Shown: positions 53,650 to 64,000 of the stretch, piece by piece | Numbering within the stretch: the first letter of the stretch is position 1 | How the letters are laid out: each line of letters begins with the position of its first letter | NCBI GenBank assembly: GCA_033002965.1 | Contig: JAURVB010012979.1 | Location: forward strand, 1-64,000 | DNA: 64,000 nucleotides | Reading direction: 5' to 3' | Source: Piper betle | Lineage: Eukaryota; Streptophyta; Magnoliopsida; Piperales; Piperaceae | Program-made: the position numbers and the translations under genes | The notes under the pieces: model-generated | Databases searched by the model: none | Told to the model about the DNA's origin: nothing | What the model saw: the letters and a program-made list of their open reading frames with translations, nothing else

Positions 53650-53765
53650 GATATTTGGCTCCTCCCAGGAGCGACACTGTGGAGACATCGTGCGTCTCCA
53701 CCGTTGATTCTTGGGATGATTGACGTAGCTCCGGGAGGAGCGAATTCGGGTTCAATATGGGTTTT
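53650..53765. repeat. Hairpin repeat, copy 3
   Basis: GGCTCCTCCCAGGAGCG at the left and CTCCGGGAGGAGCG at the right bracket GTGCGTCTCCACCGTTGATT and GGGATGATTGACG. Order and motifs match the repeats at 9594 and 29155. The second half of the central stem is shortened here. Confidence 0.6.
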
Positions 53766-54337
53766 AATGCAAAACAAGTCTAACCTTGAAGCATTCGTTG
53801 TTTTGAAAAAATTGTGCCTCCCGTTCCAGAAGACGCCCAATGTTCCCATCTTTGATCCTCGGGTCTCCATTGGCGTCTCTTAGGGGCTCAACACCTGCTC
53901 CGTTGTTTATGATAGTTCCAAAATCAATCTAATAAAATCATAAGGCTAATAGTATGATGCTAATTAATACAAGAAGTTTTGATTTATTCCCTCGTTTCTT
54001 ATCTCAGTACGTACGTAACGTACCCATTAAATAAAAACATAGCTGGCAACATGATTCATGAATCCCACAATTTTATGCCGTCTAAATTAATTCAACTCTC
54101 GCCATCTTCTTCACCATCTTAGCTTTCATGCATATATTAGCAAAAATAGGTTTCATGTTTTTCTTCATTCTATGTACATCGCCCACAAATAAATTATTAT
54201 ATTGTTGCACCAAACTCATGCAACCGTGAAAGGTTGCACCATCGTCTAGACCCACATAGCCCAACTGTGGTTCATTATCAGCCACACTTAATTATGTTGT
54301 ATTAAAGGTAAGAAGAATGAGTTCATGCAGTTCTGAG

Positions 54338-55477
54338 TACTGTTGTATGAATCGGCCGATTTGAATCGGATCGGCAGCGTGCCGATCCGATTTTGGGGCC
54401 GAATCGGTCGGCCCCAAATTGGCCGATTTACCCTGATTCCGACCGAGTTAACTCCGATTCGGAATCGGGGTAAATCGGAAAGAATCGGTTTTGGAGTAAA
54501 TTACCAAAATACCCTAGGTATGATATTTATTAAATTATTTAAGCATGGGTAAAATTGGAATTTTGATTTTAAAAACCTAACGTTAACCCGCTGAGTGTCC
54601 GCCCTCCGCCGCCGCGTGTTCCGCCCTCCGCCGTGCATCCCCGACTCCAGCCTCAACTCCGACCCTCGCAACGTCGCCGCCGACGTGTGGCCGGACCGAT
54701 TCGGCCCTGTGAACGGAGAGCGTTGTTGCACGAATCGCCGCCGCCGCGCGTCTGCCCTCCGCCGCTGCGTTTCCGCCCTCCGCCGTGCATCCCCGACTCC
54801 GGCCTCAACTCAGACCGGGCTGCCGACCTCGCCTCCGCCCTCGCAACGTCGCCGCCGACGTGTGGCCGGACCGATTCGGCTGCCGCACCTCCGACGTGTG
54901 GCCGGCCGACAGCACAGTGGCCGCGAGACTCACCGCCGACCGGGCCTCCGACTTCAGCTCCGACCGATTCGTGTAAAGTTGGATTTTTTTAAATTAAATC
55001 TGCAAATTATTGGCTATGCTTCACAAATTTTTTGGCTGCGCTTCACAAAGTTGGAACGAATTCACCTCAGCTCCGAAGATGCTTCAGATGATGAATTAGA
55101 TAATTTAGTAATAATCACTATGTAAAATTGTGCTGAACATTCATTTTTTGGACTTATATTAATATCTTATTGTTATTATTTAATACAGCACAAATGATGA
55201 TATATCAAATGTTATACTTATGACATTGAGGTATTGTGATGATAAATTGTAATGTTCTTTTATACTTGTATTAAATTATAAATTTGTGTATTTATGTTCA
55301 AAAATTATATAATTATATATTTCAGGTATTTATATTATGAGTTGTCAAATTTTTGTATATGACTAATTTGAACTGATTTAACTAAACCGATTCCTGGCCG
55401 ATTTATACCGATTCTGATTCCGATTCCGACTCATTCGAAAACCGATTTCAATTCCGATTCCGATTCATGCAACCATG
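54338..55477. mobile_element. hAT-like non-autonomous element, copy B (1140 bp)
   Basis: Left end TACTGTTGTATGAATCGG and right end ATGCAACCATG match copy A at 23854-24791, as do the internal AGGTATGAT...AAGCATGGGTAAAA block and the CCGATT-rich termini. Flanks GTTCTGAG (54330-54337) and ATTCGGAG (55478-55485) agree at six of eight positions, consistent with an older 8-bp target duplication. The GC-rich core contains a second near-copy of its own CCGCCGACGTGTGGCCGGAC motif. A frame ending in DASDDELDNLVIITM just after the core may be a transposase tail. Confidence 0.75.
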
Positions 55478-55485
55478 ATTCGGAG

Positions 55486-57430
55486 GTGGTTAATACCAAA
55501 AGATCGTTCGACTTTGTGGAAGTAATTTGCATTTTCCGTTGGTTACCGGAGAAAGCCTAACAACAGAGTTGATGGGAGGACTGGAATTGGGCTAGTGAAG
55601 CACCATGAATCAAGGGGATAATCAGGTTTTTGAACACTCTATATAAATACAAAACTATGATGGCAAAATGAGAGGTTTTCTTTTTTGCAGACAAGAACAG
55701 AGGGAAGAAAATTTCCAGAAGGTGGCCGCTTGGTAGAAAGCTTTCGGAAAATTTTCTTTGTAGTGTTGTTGTTACTGTTCAGAGTTCTCGTCATCAAACC
55801 ATGAAGGCCCTCCTGCCACCTTGCTGCTGATCACGGGAAGAGAGGAGCCATCTTCCCTGTTGTGCATGCATGCACTGCTGGCCACCATCGCTAGCCGACT
55901 TGCTGCCGTGAAAGAAGCATCATTGCCTCGCCTTTCCTCCCTGCTAATTTGCTGGTGACACTGAGCTGTGTCTACCCCACGTGGAGCCACGGAGCCGCCG
56001 GACTGGAGGAAAGAAGCTGCTACCCTTTACAGTCTTACCACCACCTTCCCGCTGTTCCTCGCCATCTTCCCAAAGTCCTTGCATGTGAAGTATAAACACT
56101 GACCAGCGCCTTCGATAACTACTGCGCTGTCTCGCCGTGGACGTGCTTTGGAGATTGGAGAACCTCTGCTTGCCTTGCCGGAGTTCCACCACCATCTCGC
56201 CTTGCCGCTGCCAAGGAGTCCAATCGGAGCCCGACGTTGCGAGCCTTGCTTTGCCGGAAGAGAATAGTTGCTGCCTCGCTGGGCCGAAGAGAAAAGTCGC
56301 TGCCTCTCTTTGCTGCTACCTTACTGGGGAAATCGTCGTCCAAGCGTAAACACGCTGCCCCCATCCTTGTTGCTGTGGAGCTTGCTGTAGAGACCACACG
56401 CAATTGTAGCATTACCGGAGAGAAGCCGTGTACTTGAGTCTCGCCACCATACTTGGAGTGTTGCTGCCAAATTGGGCTCGTGTTTAGGAGAGGAGGGGCC
56501 CTCTCCTCGTAGGTGTCGACAAGTAGGAGATCAGTTGCGGAAAGGAGGACCACTTGCCGCGCAGCCACCGTCCGTCGCTTGAAAGATTGCTGTCAAGCCC
56601 CTGTTTCTTGCGAAGGAGAGAGCCCCCACGATACCATGCTTTGCTCCTGCCGTTTTCTGCCTCTGAGTTGCCAAAGGACGAAGCTTTTGCTGCCCTTCCC
56701 ACTCGCTGGTGCCACGCCGAAGGAAGAAGAAAGCTCTCGTAAGGAGAGCGTTTGTTGCCTTGCCCGGCTTACCATCTGTCCGCCAAGTTGCTGCTGGTCA
56801 TATTGTTCGAGTCGTGTCCGTAGACTGACCGTGTCAAGCTCAGATCATTCAAGGCCCGGCTCAGGCCCATCAGCAGTGAACCCGGCCACATTGCAGCATG
56901 GCGAACCAACCCGGCTGGTTCGGTTTATCTCAGGTTTTATTTAGAGTCCTTCCCCTACTCCGTTTTATGTAAAATTCAGTACCTTAATATTTTTCAGCAT
57001 TCCAAACACATTGTCAAAGTTGTTTTGAAGATTTAAAAACTAACAGATGACGAAACAGGGCATTGGAGTTGAAGTAATCAAAGGCGAATTTATTTAAAAG
57101 TAGTAAAATTTACTATTTTCTATAAAATATAAAATCAAATAAAAAATAATTAATTCATAATTATTAGACTTTTATAGACTGACTTAAAGATTCAACTTAA
57201 ACTTTTAAGAACCAGGTAAAATATCGTGAATCTTTCCTCGATTGCTGCATTTTTTTTTGAAGTTTTTACTTGCACAATTTTTTTGGGCGGCAAGGGTACC
57301 TCGATCCTACGAACCCTTAACTCAACTCAACACAAAACATATATATTTGTACTAATTTGAAAAGTCTAGTGAGTGCAAGACCAAATTGATCCACGGTGTC
57401 GCTCTTCTCTTAGAGTAGTACCTAAACATA
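55486..57430. other. Unassigned region with GC-balanced, TGCTGCC-rich segment
   Basis: A CTATATAAATAC box near 55640 is followed by about 1.2 kb (55700-56940) of balanced base composition, rich in TTGCTGCC and CTTGCCG. Open frames overlap on both strands without any recognisable domain. It may be the leader and LTR of an unknown retroelement or a decayed gene. The final 500 bases are AT-rich. Confidence 0.35.
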
Positions 57431-57439
57431 GGCTGCAAG

Positions 57440-57690
57440 ACCAACAACTTGGCCAAGCACGTTTACGACCGAGAGAAGGAAGTGAGGGATTTCGACGCGA
57501 AGAAGATCGGCCTCAAGGCCCAAGTCGACGCCGGCACGACTAAAATTCCAAAGTTCTTCCATGCACCTCCCGACGACCGCACAGATCCGAACGAGGTCGT
57601 TCCTGGAACTTTCGGTCATCGATCTCCGACGGATCAATGGCAAGGAAAGAAAGGAGATTGTAGCCGAATTGGTTTGGAACAGAAACTAAC
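57440..57690 (+). pseudogene. 2-oxoglutarate dioxygenase (ACC-oxidase-homolog type) exon fragment
   Basis: The frame KHVYDREKEVRDFDAKKIGL, then VDAGTTKIPKFFHAPPDD, matches the N-terminus of plant ACC-oxidase-homolog dioxygenases. After one frame change it continues ELSVIDLRRINGKERKEIVA, the expected (I)PVIDL segment. No later exon with the iron-binding HxD...H follows, and there is no ATG start. It is a gene fragment. Confidence 0.75.
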
Positions 57691-58104
57691 TGTTCTGTAC
57701 GGTTTTCGATTTTCACTAAATTATAATTTATCCTAAAATTGAGGTGAAATAGTTCTTTTAAGTCAATAAACTTTCTACCCATATACAAATTATCTGCATG
57801 ATTCTTACCATGCAAATCAGTTTGCTCTATCAATTTTCAAGTCCCAACGACATCATCAATGCATCATTTTCTTGTTCTTTCACCTCATCTCATGTAATTA
57901 CAAAGGATTAAATTTTAATAGTCAGTCGATTTTTTTTTACTTCAACCTCCTCATAATTTGTTGGATTTTTTTGATAAAAATTGGTGTTTACTAGTCTAAT
58001 AAGAAAGTTCATGCACACCCAGGTGGGTGTTTAGGCGATGACAAATGATTACAAATGATTAAATGGTCCACAGTAAGCCATCTAGCATCAAATTTTAACC
58101 GAAA

Positions 58105-58424
58105 AGCAAGCTCACTGTTCAAAATAAATGAAAGTGGGAAAATCAAGCTCACTGATCTGGGTCTCGATCTACAAGCGGACAGCGCATCGATACACAGTGA
58201 TGCCTAATGTTTGGTTTGGATCATTTCCTACAGTGGGCATCAGTTTGTATTCGCCGGATGGCAGTTCCCTTGTTCTTGCCCCCCATCGAAATCCTTGACT
58301 GGAGTTACTAGTGCTCCAGCCTTCCAGTTTGAGGATTGTGAAATTGCCAGACGCTCCAAATTGATGATGTCTACCGCTCCAATTGCTGAAGCATTCATCA
58401 ACTACCTTACTTTACCTGATTAAC
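58105..58424 (+). pseudogene. Detached last exon of a DUF985-type cupin
   Basis: The pieces KINESGKIKLTDLGLDLQA, then PNVWFGSFPTVGISLYSPDG, then GVTSAPAFQFEDCEIARRS and FINYLTLPD, follow the last exon of the intact cupin gene (51443-51120) from end to end. It lies on the opposite strand, with at least two frame changes. The first two exons are missing. It is most simply a partial, inverted duplication of a cupin gene, but the sequence divergence shows it is not recent. Confidence 0.8.
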
Positions 58425-58901
58425 ACTAAGTAGCCTTTGAATTGTCAGACTTGTAAAGCTAGTTTTTTATTTAGATCATCTGATCAAATGGGATTTCTAT
58501 TCATCTGATATTATTCAAAGATCTGTTATCAATATCATAAAAGGGTTCCCAGATTTGAAAGACAGCTATGCATTCTATGCATAATTCGCATGACCCGAAA
58601 AAACCAAGCTGTGCATCAAGCAATAATGAAGTGAAAAACAATGTCTGGACAATATAGGAACATTTTACTTCTCCACTGATCATGCTTTAGAAATAGAACA
58701 GAGTTTGATTCAGTAGTCACCACTTTTACTAGAAGTCACAGAATAAGCATTGCACACAAGCTATAACATGTTTTATTTATTCCTCAAGGGGAAGGGAAAA
58801 TAAGAAGAAACACTCACAGCATAAATGACCACATACATTCATAGGCTTCAACATAACCATGCATAACCTAATAGATCATAGCAGATAGCAAATAACATTG
58901 A
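58425..58901. other. Spacer and NRX1 3' UTR
   Basis: AT-rich spacer. The right part is probably the 3' untranslated region of the minus-strand nucleoredoxin gene. Nothing else is recognised. Confidence 0.4.
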
Positions 58902-61900
58902 TTAAGCTCGCTCGCAAACTTCGCCATCACATACCCATCCAGCATTTCCAGACTTATCTTCCTCATTGCCATCTTTCTTGTTCATCTCCTGACGAGCACA
59001 CTTGGGATGCAAATCAAAGTCACATTCCTCACAGTAATAGGACCACCCAGCTCCCCCTTCTTCACAATCATCACATACAAAATTCATGCGGCGAGTCAAT
59101 GTGAGCTCGTGCTCTGTGTGGGAATTGTGGTTCATCTTCTCGGGCCAGCTCTTTGCCATCTCTTCCAGCCTAGCCTCCATTACCTTAAGATGCTCCTCGG
59201 TGAAGGGGAATGCATCGGATCCATGGAGAGCCACGAGTTCCCGGGCTTCCTTGGTGACAGTCCGGCCAGTTGGACCGATCGCGACCAGGGATGGAATGCC
59301 TTGTATCTTGAAGGTGCGGCTCAAAGAAGGTTTGCGTTCGTCATTAAAAGGTAGAGCCAGCCAGGGCATGGTTGCAAAGTAGTCTTCAAAAGAGGACACA
59401 TCCCTGTCGCTAGATATGTAAATCACTTCAAATGCATGGCCTTTGGCTTTTATCTCCTCGTAGGCTTTGATCAACTTGGGAAGAAAAGCTCTACATGGGG
59501 GACACCAATGTGCTGAGAAATACAAGCAAACATCCTTTCCAACCAAATCAGTTACAGGAATCTGCCAGAAGAATAGACCTTCATTAATTAATCTATACAG
59601 TGCTGAATATTTAGAAAATAACTTCAACTTATTTAAATAGCATCAAAAAGTTTGTTTTCTCACCTTGACACCATTCTTTCCGATGACAAAATCCAGATTC
59701 CCAGACACCAGAAGAGATTCCAGCGTTTGAGCTTCAAGTCTGGCTTTCTCTATTGCCGCCAACTCTTCCAATTTCTCGGAAGTAAATGGATATGCTTGAT
59801 CTCCATGCTCTTCGACAAGTTCCGCAACATTAGACTGCAGAGTTTTCCCATTGGGTCCAATAATGACAAGAGTCGGAAGAGTTTCAAGCTCAAAATATCT
59901 AATCAGCTTGCTGCTGGTTTTGTCCTTGAAAGGCAATGACAACCAAGGAATGTTCTTAAGTCCTTCATTGAAAGATTCCTCGTCATCATCTAGTGGGATC
60001 CTCACCACCTCAAAGCTTTCCCCTCTCTCCTGCAGCTTCTTGTAGACCTCTGAAAGCTTCTCAGTGAAACCTGAAGAACCTCTGAAATTTTGGATTGAGA
60101 AATACAGACCAATTGTCTTTCCTTCCAATTCCGATATCGAAACCTGATGAAGAAGCATATAGACATGATGAAACATGTGGAAAAATGATTTCAGGAGCTA
60201 AAAATGAAACCATCATCGTTTAGAAAATATGCTTTATATGATATACTTTTTACAAAAAGTTCTTAGTATCATCTTATTGAAGGTATGTTTTATATTTAAT
60301 CAGGATTCCTTTTTTTCTAAATTTCTTTTACAATAAGCCATAATATTCTATGTTTGGGATTTCTATCTGAACAGGCATACTTATGCCATTTTAGGACTTA
60401 TTTGAACCCTATAAATAAGAAACAGATGGATCATTTTTAAACAAGTTATTGGAAAAGAAAAATTCTATTCCAATAACAATTCTATCTTCTCCAATCAGCT
60501 TATTACCTTCCTTTGTGAAAACTATTATTCTCTTGTCAATTTTCTACTTGGCTTGATGTTTGGAACCCCTTCACGGGAAATTTTTAGACAATTTATTGGA
60601 TTTGAGTTTCAACTATCCCATGCCAGCATCATAGAATCATGTCTGTAAAACTAATGGCATGTGAGTTACTAAAATTTTAAAGCTTAAAGTATTTAAGAAA
60701 ATGATGACCTTTGAGGTATAAACACACCCATTTTTCCAGCTTGTGAATTTCAAGAAAACAGGAGAAGGAGATCAATGGATGATTGGAGAAGAAACCTTGG
60801 AGCCATCATTTGAAATCAAGTAGTCTCTGTGGCTTGAAGTCAAGACAGTTTTTAGAGTCTGGTTTGCTTTTGCGGCAAGCTCTTCTCCTTTGAGCTCCTC
60901 TACCCTTTCTTGAGTGAAGGGATAGCTCTCAACCCCATAATCCCGGGTCAATTGAACACCATCCTTCGTCCTGACATTGCCCGCAGCATCAAGAATCACG
61001 AGGTAAGGAATCCCTCTCACACTAAAGTGCTGGTCTAAACGCTCCCGAGTGGCAGAGTCAGAGAATGGAACAGCCAGCCATGGCATTTTGGAGAAGTAGC
61101 CATTGAAAGACTCCTCATCCTCATCAGCAGAGACGAAAACAAGCTCGAAATCACCCTTGCTGAGAAGCTCATTGTAGACCTCACACAGCTTTGGTGTGAA
61201 GTTCCTGCAGGGACCGCACCAGGACGCCGAGAAATAAAGGCCCACAGTTTTGCCATTCAATTCAGAAATTTTCACCTGAGAAAAATCTCGTCCAGATAGT
61301 TGTCATATAGACATTTGATTGAAAATTACACACAAATGAGAAAGCACAACCAAAGGAGCAATTGCAGATGCTCTTTTAGTCCTATGACAAATGGAACTTT
61401 TCTGATTGCCACAAGTAAGAATCTGAGAAGATTAAACAGGAACAGCCTAAAAGGTACAAGAACTTCCCACAGTGGCAATCACGTCCCCCAGAAGACAACT
61501 TTTCAAAAAAAGGTGCTTCTTTTATCAACAACAAACAAAAATCTCCAAAAGGAGATACCATTGCTGCATTGAAAACTGTTGAAAGAACGGTTCATGTTAA
61601 AGCATGTGTTCTGGTATATATTCTCAAGTCTTAATCAAGTAAACAAGAATATATTTCACATTCTTCCTGGATATTTTTTCAAATTTAAATCAAGTGAACA
61701 GTAAAAGATTTCCAATCTCCCTGATTATATTCTGCAATCACCGTAACAGTAAGCAGTTTCCCATTTCTCTCGATTATTTTCTCAAATCTCAATCAAGTTA
61801 GCAGTAAAAGATTTATCATTCTCCTTTATCACTTAAATGGACATAAGTAAAGCATCAAGTTTTTTTGCGATAAGAAACATTTACGATCACGTATGACAAA

Positions 61901-62633
61901 ATAAAAAATTCATAATTTCTAAACAAAAACACAACTAAATACAAAATACATAAGCTTTTCATTAGTTTACATACAATATACTTATTTATCATCGTTAAAA
62001 AACAATCCGATAATATTGACAGTTGTCCTGCGCCAAAACACAATTTCTATGGGAGTTGCACCAACTATCTACCAACATGATTAAGAGAAATGACCTCCAA
62101 CAGCAATCACAGCAAAGAGAAATGACCTCCAATAGCAATCAAAGCAATTTGCAATGGATTGTACAAAAACTTGATTTCTGTTCTATATCCTAAATCAAAT
62201 AAACAAGCAAAAGAATACACCATATCTGAAAAAAAGTCAACCCATCAAGTTTTCTCATAAAAAAAAACACTAACATACACAATGAAAAATTATGTAATTT
62301 CTATTACTAGTATAATAATTAAGCGAAATGGGCCTCCCACAGCTATCAAATCAATCAATCGTGAGTGGATTGTATAAAAAATTGAGTTCTGTTCTACATC
62401 CAAAACCAAATAAACAGTTAAAAGATATACCAATCGCCTTGATCGTTTCTGGAAATGACGTCAACAATCAGGCATCGAGTTATGGTTAGCATTAAAAAAA
62501 CAATGAAACAGCAGAAACATTAAAGAGAAAGCAAGACTACCTGATCGCCACTGTTCCTCACAAGGAAATCTCTTTCTGGGCAAGAGAGAAACGACGTCAA
62601 ATCAAGAGAATCAACACTGGCAGCACCCGCCAT
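58902..62633 (-). CDS. NRX1: Nucleoredoxin 1 (three thioredoxin-like domains)
   Basis: Plant NRX1 is a disulfide reductase; in Arabidopsis it protects antioxidant enzymes such as catalase. Exons 62633-62541, 61275-60796, 60143-59664 and 59561-58902 join in phase to a full 570-residue protein. Exons 2, 3 and 4 each correspond to one domain. Domain 1 has WCGPC (residues 50-54). Domain 2 (192-351) has lost the CxxC, reading IQNFRGSSG at that place. Domain 3 has WCPPC (370-374). A C1-like zinc-binding module follows at about 510-539 (CDDC...[14 protein letters not shown]), then a [11 protein letters not shown] tail. All splice sites are GT-AG and no frame is broken. The first intron is 1.27 kb. 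Start [12 protein letters not shown] is the only suitable upstream methionine. Confidence 0.95.
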
Positions 62634-62639
62634 CGCCAC

Positions 62640-64000
62640 TCCCCACCTCTTTTTGGCAGTCGAACAGCAAGCAAGACTCCACCTTTCCTACTCCCCAACG
62701 GTGTCCAAGCCTATTTATGATAGAGAAACGTGGTGGCTATTAACAATTACTACAATACCGCCACCAATGCCCACTGTTTTCCTTTCTTGCTTTTCTAATC
62801 AATGCCTTCGTGACCAAGAAAAGAAGATACGGCGAGGTTAATAAAGATGGCATTGACTTGGTAGTCGCGGAGGATGAGGATGAGGATGAGGATGAGAAAA
62901 GCTTGCTATGGAAGCTCGAATGTTTGTACATAGCAACCAGGAAAGGGATAATGCAGTAGTTAGATGTGACGAAGGGGGACAGGGACACAAGACTCGTCTC
63001 CACCGTTGATTGGAAAGTGTCTGGATTGTGCGTAGCTCTTCGATATTCCTGTCGGGCGATGAACAGACGCGCGAGCCACTTGAGCTCATAATCAGACAAA
63101 ACTAAGAACAACTGCAACACAGTTGAGGCCACCTTTATTTACATCTTACATTTGTATCTCCTTTTTCTGATTCAGTATTTTTCAAAACCCGATTTTTTTA
63201 AAAAAAAATTGCAGTATTTAACCAATATTACTTAAATATTAATCACAAAAAATATTTTTAATATCTTATACTACATCATATATTATATTGGGGTGCCCGT
63301 TTGTACTAGTAAAACCATACCTGACCAAAGATGGCTATGATTTGGTACGAGTATAATATGGTTTGGTTTTAGGTAATTGGGTACCTATTTTACAATTATT
63401 AGGCGATACTTGTATCAATGATATTAAAATTTAAAAAATTGTATTTTTACCATGATTTATCATGATTTGTCATAAAGTTATTTTACGACCACTCAATCAT
63501 ACTTGAACTAGTGCTTGCTATTTTAAAATTAAGATATATATTCTTCTTGAAAATAATAACTTGGTGAAGAGTTTAAATAAAGGAGCCCACGATTTTGGTT
63601 CAGCTCAAAAATTTACGCTTGATGCAATCTAAACTTTAATATTTTATTTAATATGTTTTACTATTAATTATAAATAATATATATGCCATCAAATATTTAT
63701 ATATTTTATAATTTCATCATATTTGATATTTATTTTAAACCCAATAAAACCATTAAATAGCTCAAACCGCTCTATTCTTTCACCCTAACATTAATTTATC
63801 CAGGTGGGAGGTAGATTTGGAGGAAGGATGGTGGGGCTCGTATTAAAGTAACTCTTTAGTTTGATTTGACTCGACTCAATTATATTTTTAATTTAATAAT
63901 ATTTTCGTAATTTAAACTGTTTTAGTAAGCTTTAAATTTATTTAATTTAATATCTCATAATCCATCAAACATTCCTCAGTTCTTACTAAAATTACGACAA
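62640..64000. other. Upstream region of NRX1 and AT-rich end
   Basis: Promoter side of the minus-strand nucleoredoxin gene. A six-base repeat (GATGAG)n lies at about 62869-62896. One plus-strand frame through it, without a start codon, reads LAFLINAFVTKKRRYGEV then LLWKLECLYIATRKGIMQ, and could be a gene relic. From 63130 the sequence is AT-rich and I recognise nothing. Confidence 0.35.

Noticed and set aside
55772..56944. Overlapping frames of 60-149 codons on both strands
   Set aside because: No frame dominates, none has a recognisable domain, and both strands are equally open, so I describe the region without calling a gene.

Overview
This is nuclear DNA from a flowering plant. Intron-rich genes with GT-AG introns belong to plant families: a GRAS factor of the NSP1 type, a GH9 endoglucanase, a three-domain nucleoredoxin, a CID7-like PAM2/CUE/Smr protein and a DUF985-type cupin. 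The spaces between them are AT-rich and full of transposable elements, and part of a chloroplast genome is embedded at the left end. The strongly GC-rich single-exon GRAS gene hints at a monocot, but the species cannot be fixed from the sequence alone.

Layout. 0-5.6 kb: a decayed plastid insert (rps16, trnK-UUU, rpoC2 fragments), an RAD7-like LRR pseudogene, and a G-rich minisatellite joined to the right end of a hAT-like element. 5.9-8.4 kb: a four-exon minus-strand gene of unknown function. 9-13 kb: a hairpin repeat and the NSP1-like GRAS gene. 13.6-16.6 kb: a solo LTR. 17.2-19.1 kb: a polyprenol-reductase-like pseudogene. 19.3-21.4 kb: an old tandem duplication. 21.9-23.6 kb: an OXS3-like gene, followed by a hAT-like non-autonomous element. 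25.3-27.6 kb: the GH9 endoglucanase (minus). 28-41.5 kb: almost entirely mobile DNA, including a small-LTR element with a reiterated primer-binding site, a Copia-like LTR relic, a degenerate LTR, and a hAT transposon with a solo LTR nested in it. 42.3-46.3 kb: the CID7-like gene. 46.8-50.8 kb: a small cysteine-rich protein gene with a 3.2-kb first intron. 51.1-53.1 kb: the cupin gene (minus). 54.3-55.5 kb: a second hAT-like element. 57.4-58.4 kb: a dioxygenase fragment and a stray cupin exon. 58.9-62.6 kb: nucleoredoxin (minus).

The genes do not form a pathway; they are an ordinary plant gene neighbourhood spaced by repeats. Two themes stand out. First, five otherwise well-preserved genes (NSP1, OXS3-like, GH9, CID7-like, cupin) carry one- or two-base frameshifts, mostly at short homopolymers, while splice sites and flanking coding sequence are intact. 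This looks more like base-level assembly error than five independent gene deaths. Second, several transposons can be delimited exactly by target-site duplications, and a roughly 65-bp junction beside a GC-rich core is shared by two structurally unrelated element classes (hAT-like elements and TGTAA...TTACA LTRs). That shared cassette is the most unusual structure in the window. I found no CRISPR array, no complete autonomous transposon, no intact RNA gene and no clear new multi-gene system.
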